Source: Symbiodinium natans (Eukaryota; Sar; Dinophyceae; Suessiales; Symbiodiniaceae). From it: a DNA stretch of 62,000 nucleotides. Location: positions 130,001-192,000 of the forward strand of contig CAJNDS010002174.1 in assembly GCA_905221605.1 (NCBI GenBank), given 5' to 3'. Position 1 is the first letter of the stretch; each line of letters begins with the position of its first letter. A program made the translations under genes and the position numbers. The notes under the pieces were generated by a model. That model worked only from the letters and a program-made list of their open reading frames with translations, ran no database searches and had not been told where the DNA came from. Below are positions 20,001 to 28,888 of the stretch, piece by piece.

Positions 20001-22280
20001 GCGCTTTCGGAAGCTGGTCGGGAGCAGCAAGCACGCTGACATTTCCTCGCCTGGCGCAGCGAAAGTTTTTGAGTACGTTCGCAACCTCCTGAAGACGCCT
20101 AAGCCCATTCGAGGCGTTGACAAGGACTGCTTGCCTCTGCGAGCAAGAGTAATGTTTTCGATGGTTTGAACTCGACCGCGCAGGCTTCAGGGTGTAATGT
20201 AGGGGTCGGAATACTAATAGCATTCCCTTATGATTATGGTCCCTACATAGTCACACTATAGTTAGCCCCTAAACCCTAAACCTAAACCCTTAAACCCTAA
20301 ACCCGAAACCCTAAACCCTAAACCCTAAACCCTAGACCCTAGACCCTAAACCCTACACCCTAAACCCTATCCCCTAAGCCCTGAGCCCTAAGCCCTAAGC
20401 CCTTAACCCTATTCGAATTAACCTCGGAAAGGGCAAGGCAGAGCTCAAAGCATCTTGCTTTCGAGGGCGCCTTTGTCTCAGCACTATCCCTTGTCGGGTT
20501 TAGGGTTTAGGGTTTAGGGTTTAGGGTTTAGGGTTTAGGGTTTAGGGTTTAGGGTTTAGGGTTTAGGGTTTAGGGCTGGGAGTCACGCAGGTGCCTCTGC
20601 AAATGCCCCCAAAGTGCGTGACCTTCACGGCAGCTGGGAGAGATGTTGCATAGGCTATCCACTTTCCCAAGAGCCCCATAAGCTCCTAAGCCTTGAAGCT
20701 TAAACCCTCAGACCTTCAAACCCTCAAACCATCAAGCCCTCAATTCCCTAAATCTTGAGCCCCTCAAACCCTAAGCAGAAGCCAGTCCTGTAAACACCCG
20801 AGACCTTGAACCCTTAACCCTGAAGCTCTCGACCTCTTCTGAAAGCCCCCAAGTATAAGCCCCCAAGCATGCAGCCTCGAGGTTGGAGAAGTCCAAGCCA
20901 CCCCTGACATCCTGGACACCCCGAGCCCAAACTCTAAACCCTAAACCCTAAACCCTAAACCCTAAACCCTAAACCCTAAACCCTAAACCCTAAACCCTAC
21001 ACCCTAAACCCTAAACCCTAAACCCTAAACCCTAAACCGTAAACCCTAAACCCTAAACCCTAAACCCTAAACCCTAAACCCTAAACCCTAAACCCTCAAC
21101 CCTCAACCCTCAACCCTAAACCCTAAACCCTAAACCCTAGACCCTAAACCCTAAACCCTAAACCCGAGAAAACCTAAAACAGCCCTTGCAGCCCTCAGGT
21201 TGGATCCGGCTGCGGCCACTTCGCGGAGTGGTTCCATGTGCCTAAGCAAGGTTTAGGGTTAGGGTTTAGGGTTTCGGGTTTAGGGTTTAGGGTTTAGGGT
21301 TTATTTAGGGTTTAGGGCTAAGGGTTTAGGGTTTAGGGTTTGCTTGGAGGTTCACGGTACTTATTAACCAATGATAGCACCACTTGTAAGCCCCTCAAGT
21401 GCCCTAAAGAACACTTGTAGTTTTAAGTACAGTTTTAATTGGTTCATAAGTGCCATGAACCTCGAAGTAGGGTTTATGGTTTAGAGGTGCATGGTGTGCT
21501 CAGCAGGTCGCGTGCTGGCAAGCGCGCAGGGGAAGGCAGACATGTGTTTCGTCTAAGGTTGTCTCAAGGTTGTTTTCTCTTCCAGCGTTCCAGCGGCCTG
21601 GGTAGGCTTCTGGCCTCCAAGCCCCTTGCCAAACCGGGGACCTTCCAGAGGTCAGGGTTTAGGGTTGGGGGGTTTAGGGTCTGGGGTTTCGGGTTTAGGG
21701 CACCCCCTAGTCCTATGAAGGACTGTGAGTACAAGGGGAAGCATGAATGAGAGAATTTCAAGGGGCCAGGGGCAGCCTCCAACACGCAAAAGCCGTGCCT
21801 TTCTCAGTGGCAGTGCTTGGCGACCTTTGCCGCGGTAGCAGAGCCGGCGATCTAGGGTTTAGGGTTTGGGGTCGAGGGTTTAAGGTTTAGGGTTTAGTGA
21901 TTATAGTAGTATAGGGCTTAGGGTTTGAGTCCTGTGCCTTTGAAGGCATTTTAGTCGTAACGGGTATACGTTCCTCACTTTAGGGTTCTGCAGTCACTAA
22001 GGTAGCTGTTATGTTTCCTAGGTCCTAGGCTACTGTTTGCCGATGCTTCAGAAGCCTACGACCTCAGGAGCACTTCCACCCAAACCATTTCACCCTAACG
22101 CCCAAAGCCCTAAACCGCAGCAATGTCCGCTTGAAGCTTAGGGTTTAGGGTTAGGGCTTAGGGTTGGCGTAGGGTTTGGGGTTTAGGGTTTAGGGTTCAG
22201 GGTTTTGCAAGGACTGGTTTGGGGCACAGACGATCGGCGTCGACTTTCAGAAGGCTGGCGTCGACTATGCCAACAAGCAT
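17038..22280 (+). CDS. Class I SAM-dependent methyltransferase, partial (3 exons placed)
   Basis: Three exons join with no phase conflict: 17038-17092 (HMVQLRPGQLVLD), 21199-21237 (VGSGCGHFAEWFH) and 22212-22280 (DWFGAQTIGVDFQKAGVDYA). Together they give motif I (VLD-VGSGCG) and the next strand ending in the acidic residue that binds SAM ribose (GAQTIGVDF), the standard order in Rossmann methyltransferases. Both introns are GT-AG with AG|G acceptors. The intron 17093-21198 is 4.1 kb, holds the complete NYN-domain gene, and its donor GTCGG resembles the exon start GTTGG. Upstream and downstream exons are missing, so the substrate cannot be inferred. Candidates further on (23594-23670, 24350-24470) are unproven. 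Confidence 0.65.
17093..17925. other. Start of the long methyltransferase intron
   Basis: CCCTAAA arrays (17145-17260), CCCCCTAAA and CCCTACAAA stretches (17440-17560), then heptamer-free sequence from about 17640 leading into the nested gene. No promoter motif recognised. Confidence 0.5.
17980..18001 (+). promoter_or_regulatory. Possible relic of a spliced-leader sequence
   Basis: The 22 bases overlapping the chosen start codon contain CTGTAGCCAT and end CTCCAG. By my count they match the conserved 22-nt dinoflagellate spliced leader at 16 positions, including eight consecutive ones. A leader relic in genomic DNA would mean the gene was copied from a trans-spliced mRNA, which would fit its lack of introns. 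The 8-base core also occurs elsewhere in the window (8346, 34126), so chance is not excluded. Confidence 0.3.
17989..20169 (+). CDS. NYN/PIN-like nuclease with four tandem 104-aa repeats
   Basis: A 726-codon intronless frame, probably an RNA-targeting nuclease. Residues about 69-200 resemble an NYN/PIN-like domain: VKVFIDGDSMPP with the first acidic residues (D75, D77), AKDAADAILSVLYGR in the middle, and WNVVLSNDKQWFGELP with the last acidic residue. Residues 226-641 are four near-identical 104-residue units (FLEYCRSKKALYQSWKTVP ... GKFRQQHGGGKKARKLV ... a Lys/Pro/Ser linker). A degenerate fifth unit follows (AFLEEYRGCLPEAK ... GKRFRKLV ... VFEYVRNLLK). ATG 17989 is the first ATG; ATGs at 18096 and 18128 are alternatives and the residues before about 65 are basic, possibly a targeting or spurious leader. 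It has no heptamers and lies on the same strand inside a methyltransferase intron. The nuclease assignment rests on motif pattern only. Confidence 0.8.
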   Translation: MDPPGFLQRAQTNLARPALRQPDAYKQPRCVSFVSPMRRLISFTFTMLPLARVVLRARPKKRQREAVAGVKVFIDGDSMPPAKVVPWLRKLEAEKHEPVVYKAVGKSVDAESAKSKLLKAGIPESRIHIRQAESQAKDAADAILSVLYGRHAGKWNVVLSNDKQWFGELPHLEDEAHKSTRWFTFKELKDRDPRKIFDGYEAHTKRSLQGTKDAGADTESPVALTADQALFLEYCRSKKTLYQSWKTVPKLAQSIMAVYGGARFGKFRQQHGGGKKARKLVNDDVDELASLVRADLEAQTQPPEPMSTKPTKPKESKKSKKSDLSALRAADQALFLEYCRSKKALYQSWKTVPKLAQSIMAVYGGARFGKFRQQHGGGKKARKLVNDDVDELASLVRADLEAQTQPPEPMSTKPTKPKESKKSKKSDLSALRAADQALFLEYCRSKKALYQSWKTVPKLAQSIMSVYGGARFGKFRQQHGGGKKARKLVNDDVDELASLVRADLEAQTQPPEPMSTKPTKPKESKKSKKSDLSALRAADQALFLEYCRSKKALYQSWKTVPKLAQSIMSVYGGTRFGKFRQQHGGGKKARKLVNDDVDELASLVRADLEAQTQPPEPMSTKPTKPTKPKKSKKSKKPSVKVIAQAFLEEYRGCLPEAKLSINQFKKIFDGKRFRKLVGSSKHADISSPGAAKVFEYVRNLLKTPKPIRGVDKDCLPLRARVMFSMV
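18664..19911 (+). repeat. Four 312-bp tandem repeats within the NYN gene
   Basis: Unit starts are 18664, 18976, 19288 and 19600, exactly 312 bp (104 codons) apart. Copies differ at very few bases: Thr/Ala after SKK in copy 1, Ala to Ser in IM(A/S)VYGG between copies 2 and 3, Ala to Thr in copy 4, and a shortened Lys-rich linker at the end of copy 4. Identity is that high at silent sites too, so duplication or gene conversion is recent. Confidence 0.97.
20170..21198. other. Distal part of the long methyltransferase intron
   Basis: A small foldback follows the NYN stop (20192-20258: TGTAATGTAGGGGTC against GGTCCCTACATAGTCACAC). Then come CCCTAAA/TTTAGGG arrays (20262-20410, 20496-20575, 20930-21170, the last about 33 units) and islands at 20415-20495 and 20576-20930. 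The first island reads NLGKGKAELKASCFRGR on +. No gene is assigned. Confidence 0.45.
21341..21470. mobile_element. Foldback element, family A
   Basis: Left end GCTTGGAGGTTCACGGTACTT and right end AAGTGCCATGAACCTCGAAGTA are inverted copies of each other with few changes. Inside is another inverted pair around ACTTGTAAG/ACTTGTAG. There are five copies in the window. Confidence 0.85.
21471..22211. other. Islands between methyltransferase exons 2 and 3
   Basis: Islands at 21490-21660, 21700-21855 and 21960-22130 are separated by short arrays. They are open on + in places (RSSGLGRLLASKPLAKPG; LLFADASEAYDLR), but they are not needed to join the flanking methyltransferase exons and may be intron. 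Confidence 0.35.
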
Positions 22281-22894
22281 GTGCCGGTCTCAGGGGGTTT
22301 AGGGTTTAGGGTTTAGGGTTTAGGGTTTAGGGGCTTCATGGGTTTCATCCCCGAGCCCCAGATCAACCACTAGCGCCCCCAAATCCTATATTATGGACCC
22401 GGGGACTGCTTGCACCTCCATCCTAGGGGCCCTAAGCTCTCTAAGCCCGAGACCATCTAAGCCCTTAGTGTTCCGAGTGTGTGTTGGAGAGCGAACGGAA
22501 CTTCAATTCGGCCTTTTTTTCTGGGAGATTTAGATTTAGATCTTTGTAGCTTCTTCAGGTTTGGCTCAATCTCCTTCTGTCCGTTCGCGCCGTTTGACTG
22601 CAGCGAGGAACATCCGAGCAGCTCCAAGCAATACGAGCTGCAGCCTGGCCTCCCACCTGACTTTCCCGCAATCACGCCGAGGTCGCGACCTCCGTCCCAG
22701 CTCAGTTTTGCTGGCAGCTTGGCGGCACTAACCCTAAACCCTAAACCCTAAGCCCTAAAAACCCTAAAAACCGTATACCCTCCCCTTTCGTCGTGTTTTT
22801 TGAGAACGTTTTTCGGCCTTAGGGTGAACGTCGGGTTCTCTCTTTCATGTCTTCGGGGCTCAAAAGGCTGCCTGTAGATGTAATGTGACACGAA

Positions 22895-23048
22895 GTCGCT
22901 TCTCTAAGCTATGGCTCCCTTTTTGGGACTACTATTAGGGTTTAGGGTTTAGGGTTTAGGATGTAGGGTTTAGGGTTTAGGGTTAATACAAGACGGCCCC
23001 TAATATTGAAGGTATCCAAAAGGGACCAGAAGTTGAGAACTGACCACG
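22895..23048. mobile_element. Foldback element, family B, split by a TTTAGGG array
   Basis: The left arm (TCGCTTCTCTAAGCTATGG) and right arm (GGGACCAGAAGTTGAGAACTG) of a family B element are both present, as is the inner AAGACGGCCCCTAATATT. About six TTTAGGG units (22936-22983) interrupt the interior at a point that is continuous in the copies at 9726, 10954 and 26300. Confidence 0.8.
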
Positions 23049-23142
23049 CGAAGTCCCTGAAATGAACACATGGCGGTTTGTTGTAGCGCGCAATCCTTAA
23101 GGACGAATTGAAACCTAAACAGGGTTTCTGGTACATATAGCT

Positions 23143-23245
23143 TAATCACCCCCCCCCCTACCCCCTAACATTGAAGACCCCCCTTCATATACTACAATAC
23201 AACTATACTGGGGGTAAGGGGGTTTTAATATTAGGGGGAGATGAA
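23143..23245. mobile_element. C-rich foldback element
   Basis: CCCCTACCCCCTAACATT on the left pairs with AATATTAGGGGGAGATG-type sequence on the right, and CCCCCTTCATATACTACAAT lies near the centre. It is similar in style to family F but not clearly the same. Confidence 0.55.
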
Positions 23246-23294
23246 TAGGAATTATCATAGTGTGCTCATCCCAAACGCTAGCTTACTAGAAGCG

Positions 23295-23402
23295 TACTTG
23301 GAGGTTCATGGTACTTAGGAACCAATTATCGCTGTACTTATCACCCACTTATCAGCCCCTTACAGTTTTGATTGGTTAAGAAGTACCATGAAACTCCAAG
23401 TA
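23295..23402. mobile_element. Foldback element, family A
   Basis: This 108-bp copy has the best preserved ends: TACTTGGAGGTTCATGGTAC on the left and GTACCATGAAACTCCAAGTA on the right. An inner inverted pair is AACCAATTATCG/TTTTGATTGGTT. Confidence 0.9.
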
Positions 23403-26154
23403 GGGTATATGACCCCAATTTCAGGGCTCATTTGGTTTTCAACGAGGGTCACCTTGTGGGCCCTTTCGTGCCCCTCTAAACCCTAAACAATAAACCCTAA
23501 ACCCTAAACCCTAAACCCTAAACCCTAAACCCTAAACCCTAAACCCTAAACCCTAGACCCTCAACCCTAAACCCTAAAACCCTCCTTCGAGTGTGGACCG
23601 GGCCTTCCTATGGCCCAAGAGGGGCTCCCAGACTTTCGCGAGCCGTGGGCAGCTCTTTCACTGACATCGGGCTCTAGGGTTTAGGGTTTAGGGTTTAGGG
23701 TTTGGGGTTTAGGGTTTAGGGTTTAGGGTTTAGGGCTTAGGGTTCGCCAACCAACCTGCCCAGGATGGACGTGGCCTCGCAACTCTCCAGCCGGTGGCTT
23801 CCCCCCCGCAGTGTGGACTTGGCAATTGCCATCAGTGCCCGGCCGCCTCAGACCGACAAGGTTAGGGTTCAGGGCTTAGGGCTTAGGGCTTAGGGTTTAG
23901 GGTTTAGGGGTCTAGGGGTTTAGGGTTTAGGGTTTAGGGTTTAGGGTTTAGGGTTTAGGGTGTATGGGTTTAGGGTTTAGGGTTTAGGGTGTATGGGTTT
24001 AGGGTTTGGGGTTTGGGGTTTGGGGTTTGGGGTTTAGGGTTTGGGGATCCATCTTCAGCCCAGAAAGGCCCTGAATTGTAGACAGCAGGTTCCCTCTGCA
24101 GACCATCCCCAACAAGGTATACTGTGTAGGTATACCCATACGAATGGTCCCCATCTTGCGGGGGCTGCAATTTCGAGATGTTGGGGTCACGCGCTTGGGT
24201 CTGCAGCCAGAACAACCTTAAACCCTAAGCCTTCAAAACCTGCAAATCCAGAGGCGAGAATACTGAGGTTCTTTCAGGTTTTGCACGGAAGTAGGGTTTG
24301 GGGGTCTAGGGGTTTCGGGTCTGGGGTCTAGGGTCTAGGGGTTTAGGGCCCCGACATCCGAAAAGCTGGAGCCCTGGAGCTGAACTCCTCAGTTGCTGCG
24401 ACAGCTTGGCTCACGTACCGATGGCCACCACGGGAAGATGTCGGTCCAATCATCATGCCGGAGGTTCATGCCCAGCTAAACCTCTAAACCCGAAGCCCTG
24501 CACCCTTACACCCCTAAACCCCTAAACCCCTAAACCCCTAAACCCCGAAATTAAACCCAACTTCCCAAAGCCCTGCACCCTAAACAAAGGGGCGAGGTCG
24601 GGCTAGAGTCCGCCGGAGTTCTGCCCATCAAGCTCTGGCAAACCCCTTGAGTCTCAACGGCCCTTCCTTGCCGAATGCCATGGAGCAGCCGGCCACAGAG
24701 CTCCAGCTACCCCCAGCCCCAGGCCTCTTTCCGAAGAGGGTTTGCGATTCGGGTGCTGGAGAAGAGCAAACCCTAAACCATAAACCCTAAACCCTTAACC
24801 CTAAACCCTAAACCCTAAATAAACCCTAAACCCGAGCCCTAAACCTAAAATCCCCCCAAGCTCTTTCAAAGCCGTACCCTCCCCATTTTTTGCTTGCGGA
24901 GATGTCGGTGCGAGAAGAGTCATATAGCAGGCCCAGATGAAGCCGCCCCAAGCAGCCCGGCCGCAACAGAGGTTCGGTTTAGGGTTTCGAATTCAGGGTT
25001 TAGGGCAGTAGTCTCGGGCTTGCGACAATCTAGGGTTCAAGGATATAGTGCTTGTAGACGTTGAGGTTGCGTAACAGGACTCTACCTGCTGCACGACTCT
25101 GGCTGCAATCAACCTCGACAGATAGCTGACACGCACCATGTAGAACTACCACAAAGATTGCGGCATCCAGATGATGTAGCCCCTTGGTAAGTACATGTAA
25201 GTGCGTCACTCCAGTCGTGCCTATGCTCCGCGCGTTGACAGAGGGGCATTCCCCTTGAACCCTAAACCCCAAGCCCTAAGCCCTAAGCCCTTAACCCTTG
25301 GGGTTGCAGGGCTTTCGCTGAGGACACTCTGTGGCGGGATCCGGCCGTAAGATCGACCTTTGTGTCCTCGTGCATGGGATGAGCCACCTGGCAAGCAACC
25401 CCAAACTCTAGAACCTAAAGCCCGAATACCCTCAACCCAAAACCCCAAAAAACCCCAAAAAAACCCCAAAAAGCGCAAAACCCCCCAAACCCACAAAACC
25501 CCCAAACCCCCAAACCCTAAAAAACAAACCGTAAAGCCCTGAAACCGGCGCGATCTTCTGCACTCCCTGGACCAGTCTTGTGATGTGGTTTAGGGTTTAG
25601 GGTTTAGGGTTTAGGGTTTAGGGTTTAGGGCTTGCAGTTTGTTTTGCACGCCGCCCTCAGAAGTGGAGTGGTGCACAGCGCGAGGGAGGCTACAGCAGTT
25701 TCCTGTCGTGCTTTGCTGTTGTTGCTGTATTCTTCGCAGCGTACTGGACGTCTCCTTGAGATCAGGATTCTTTTTGAGGGTCTACGGTTTTTGGTTCAGG
25801 GTTTAGGGATAGTAAGTACTTACTTTCAGTGTGCTCATCAGTCAAGGAGGGACCCCCTCCTTGCCCCCGCCGCCCCCCTCCCCCCCTGTCCTTCCACAAG
25901 GTCTTTATAGCACCTTGCCCGCGAGGGACTCACTTACAACTCTCTAAACCCTAAACCCTAAACCCCAAACCCTAAACCCCAAACCCTAAGCCCTCCCGAT
26001 CTCATAAGGTGGCGATTGCAAGGACTGGGACACCTGGTCCGGGCCTGAGGTCGATGGGGGGTGGGGGGGTGGGGTCCCCAAACCCTAAACCCGGGTTTGG
26101 GGTTTAGGGTTTAGGGTTTAGGGGTCTGGAATGAGCCCCAACCCTACTTGGAGG

Positions 26155-26220
26155 TTCATGGGTCGGGTAACTATGGATATTTCCTGACCCTACTTAGAAG
26201 TACCCATGAACCTTCAAGTA
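26155..26220. mobile_element. Foldback element, family A, short copy
   Basis: Only 66 bp: TACTTGGAGGTTCATGGGTC pairs with GTACCCATGAACCTTCAAGTA. Most of the interior of the longer copies is missing. Confidence 0.82.
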
Positions 26221-26299
26221 ACCCCAAAGCCCCAAAGCCCCAAACCCCCACGCCCCAAACTTAACTCCCCAAAACCCCACAACCCTTGACCCTAAACAC

Positions 26300-26384
26300 A
26301 ATATGGTCACTTGTCTAAACCATGGTCCCGTTGGGGGTCCTTATTGTACGGCGTACCCAAAAAGGGACCATATTCAGAGAGCGG
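26300..26384. mobile_element. Foldback element, family B
   Basis: About 85 bp with ATATGGTCACTTGTCTAAAC and ATGGTCCC on the left, GGGACCATATTCAGAGAGC on the right, and CCTTATTGTACGGCG inside. This is an uninterrupted comparison for the split copy at 22895. Confidence 0.82.
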
Positions 26385-27690
26385 AGTCTTTTGCTCTTCA
26401 GCAGCCCTTAATCCTGAAACCTTGAGCCTGAGTAAGGTACCAGGTGCTATCCGCGCAGTATCCCAGCTGGAAAGTGGTGGCGCTCCAATCCCTTGCTCGA
26501 GGCGCCTGTTTTGGGTTCAGGGCTCTTTTTTTTGTTTTTTAACTTAGCGTGAAACCCGCAAGCCCTTGTAATTTGGGTTTCACAATTCGAGGATTCAGAG
26601 ATCGACCTGACGTTGTAGCATTGAAGTAGAGCTCTGAATCCAAATATATCCCTCCCTGGACCCCCCAACAAAAGGTGCCCTTGTTTCCCAGCTTTCTGGG
26701 GGCCTAACTTCAGACCCTAAACCCAAAATTCAAACCGTAAACCCCCCGGTTGTTTCTTGGCCTACGTATAGCCTTCGGGTTGAATTCTAAACACCTACTG
26801 AACCCCAAACACATCTAAATATAGTAGCTTCGCGTAACCCTACAAACCCTACAAACCCTATAAGCCCTATAAACCCTACAAAAACCCTGAACCCCAAACC
26901 CTAAACCCTAAACCCTATAAAAAGCCCGAATCTAATCCGAGCTGCGGCTGCGTCCCATGCCAGGCGCACGCTTCCTGGCGAGCGGGGTCAGGAGCTCAGC
27001 CAGTTGGGTTTAGGGTTTAGGGTTTGGGGTTTAGGGTTTAGGGTTCAGGGTTCAGGGTTTAGGGTTTAGGGTTTAGGGTTCAGGGTTTAGGGTTTAGGGG
27101 TTAGGGTTTAGGGTTTGAGGTTTAGGGTTTAGGGTTCAGGGTTTAGGGTTTTGGGTTTTGGGTGCAGGTCTGGGTTTGGGGTTTCAGGGTTTAAGGCTTA
27201 GCGAATTTAGTGAACTTCGCTAACAGTTCCCCAAATGATGGGTCTTCTTTGGGAACCCTAATTACTAGGGGCTGTGTTATAATCAGGACCTAGAATGTCG
27301 CCCCTTACACCCCCATCCCTTCCCCCTTGGTTCCTCAAACACAACAAAGCTGGTAGGTTTTGGCACTTCCTTTAGCTTTTTTCTTGTTGGGCCTTGGAAA
27401 GCCCTTTGTCTTCAGGCCTCTAGGGTCTAGGGTTTAGGGTTTAGGGTTTAGGGTTTAGGGTTTAGGGTTTAGGGTCTAGGGTTTAGGGTTTAGGCTTTGC
27501 TGTGATATCGGGCAGAAGCTGTGAAGGTTGCGATGCAGACTAGGAAAGCCAGGCAGTCCCCGGACTAGGTTGAGGGCGAAAGGGCGCGAATTGCAACCAG
27601 CGATGGTCGCGAATCCTGCTGTGCTTCCTTGACAAGCAGGTTTGGACTGAAGGACGTGCCTCTGTCAAACTTCAGGAAGGGTCCACTGTA

Positions 27691-28008
27691 TCAATTAGAG
27701 CTCCTGTTTTTGGGTGGAGTCCTTGCTAACACATTCAAGAGACAAGCGTTTAGTTTCGAAATTACATTCCCGTAGCTCCGAGGTTGTTTAGTCCCAAATT
27801 CTGTCCCTCCAAACCTGCAAACATTCAGATCTCGCCCGTCAGTTGGTATCGGATACAAGCTGTTTGGAATCCTATGAGGCACCCCGAGGTAGAACAATCT
27901 GGTCAAGTCCCCTAGGTGTTGAGGGTTTAGTGTCCACTTGAATCGCTGACTCGTAGAGCAATCAAGCCATTCGGCTTTGGGTTTTTCAAATGGAGGGCTT
28001 TCGCCCAT
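27691..28008 (-). CDS. Hypothetical minus-strand ORF
   Basis: A 105-codon frame with ATG and stop, near 48% G+C, without heptamers. The sequence is plausible as protein (LTRLFYLGVPHRIPNSLYPI is one stretch), but no family is recognised and no intron junctions support it. It may be chance. Confidence 0.3.
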   Translation of the reverse strand: MGESPPFEKPKAEWLDCSTSQRFKWTLNPQHLGDLTRLFYLGVPHRIPNSLYPIPTDGRDLNVCRFGGTEFGTKQPRSYGNVISKLNACLLNVLARTPPKNRSSN

Positions 28009-28103
28009 AAACCCGAAACCCTAAACCCTAAACCCGAAACCCGAAACCCTAAACCCTAAACCCTAAACTCAAATGCCTTTGCAAGAGCACGGTTTGCAAA
28101 CAG

Positions 28104-28202
28104 GTCGACCAACTGGCGGCCCTGGCAGCAGACGAGATCAGCCACCTCATCAACGTGGAGCCACTGGGCCAGGGGGGCACTATGGAGGTGGATTCGCCTT
28201 AG
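28104..28202 (+). CDS. C-terminal exon of an unidentified protein
   Basis: After an AG|G acceptor (AACAG at 28099-28103) the + strand reads 32 codons, VDQLAALAADEISHLINVEP onwards, to a TAG at 28200-28202. The peptide is amphipathic and acidic. Upstream exons were not joined. The reading is convincing as protein but has no recognised family. Confidence 0.45.
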   Translation, partial: VDQLAALAADEISHLINVEPLGQGGTMEVDSP

Positions 28203-28833
28203 GGGGGTTTAGGGTTTAGGGTTTAGGGTTTAGGGTTTAGAGGCTTTCGGGTCGGTTTCTAGCAGTTCAGGTAGTCCCCGAGCCGCTGAGCCCAGCACCC
28301 AGACGTCGGTTTAGGGTTTGGGGTTTGGGGTTTAGGGTTTAGGCTTTAGGCTTTAGGCTTTAGGCTTTAGGGTTTGGGGGGTTGCCCAAGCCGGGGGTGT
28401 AAGTTTAGGGGGGTTCTCCCGCAGTTTAGGATTGAATTCCGGGCTGAGGGCTTCAGATCCACTACTCTGGGTTTAGGGTTTAGGGTTTAGGGTTTAGAGT
28501 TTAGGGTTTAGGGTTTAGGGTTTAGGGTTTTCTGATCTGTTGAGGTTTAGGGTCTTCTCTCGCCTCAAGGCCCTAGCCGCCCTGCAAAATCCCCCCCAAA
28601 ACTTTGCAAATTGGAAACGGCCATGCCCGTTGAACCCTAATTAGAGCCCCCCAAGCCCCATCCGCTGCAAACCCTAAACTTAAAAATCCCTGAGCTTTCA
28701 GGACCTAAACCCTCAAACCCCAAACCCAAAACCCTAAACCGTGAAACCCTAAACCCTAAACCCTAAAACCCTAAAACCCTAAAACCCTAAAACCCTAAAC
28801 CCTAAACCCTAAACCCTAAAACCCTAGACGCAG
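28203..28833. other. Heptamer arrays with small islands
   Basis: TTTAGGG arrays (28207-28245, 28470-28530), GGCTTTA units at 28342-28372, CCCTAAA/CCCTAAAA arrays (28740-28826) and islands at 28250-28310 and 28548-28640. The second reads ALAALQNPPQNFANWKR on + after an AG|G. Confidence 0.45.
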
Positions 28834-28888
28834 GAGCTTGCCTGTTTTGACCTTCCGGTCCGACTGCACGTCGTTGGCCACTCCATGG
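28834..28888 (+). CDS. Exon with an alpha/beta-hydrolase nucleophile elbow
   Basis: After an AG|G acceptor (GACGCAG) the + strand reads ELACFDLPVRLHVVGHSMG. VVGHSMG is the strand plus Gly-X-Ser-X-Gly turn that carries the catalytic serine in lipases and other alpha/beta hydrolases. A GC donor at 28889 would leave phase 1, so that a following exon starting GC would complete GHSMGG. A possible acid-residue region (HVPMLLLHGSQ at about 29146-29178) is too close to be the whole lid and C-terminal half, so the gene is not assembled. It is not clear whether it belongs with the DUF676 gene at 40.5 kb. Confidence 0.5.

Larger units (their letters stand above)
22281..24965. other. Arrays, two foldback elements and exon-like islands
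   Basis: Candidate exons: 22480-22730 (open on both strands), 23594-23670 (+, PGLPMAQEGLPDFREPWAAL), 23767-23862 (+), 24050-24206 (minus, acceptor in CTGCAG, then NISKLQPPQDGDHSYGYTY), 24352-24470 (+, GALELNSSVAATAWLTYRW), 24700-24745 (+, EQPATELQLPPAPGLFPK). Neither strand gives a joinable gene. Methyltransferase continuation on + is possible but unproven. Confidence 0.35.
24966..28103. other. Arrays and exon-like islands
   Basis: Candidate exons: 25033-25256 (minus, HLHVLTKGLHHLDAAIFVVV, ending at a stop), 25640-25795 (+, VLHAALRSGVVHSAREATAV), 26430-26510 (+, GAIRAVSQLESGGAPIP), 26940-27005. CCCAAA-like A-rich runs occur at 25430-25530. No family is recognised. Array stretches include 25586-25631 and 27005-27150. 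Confidence 0.35.
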
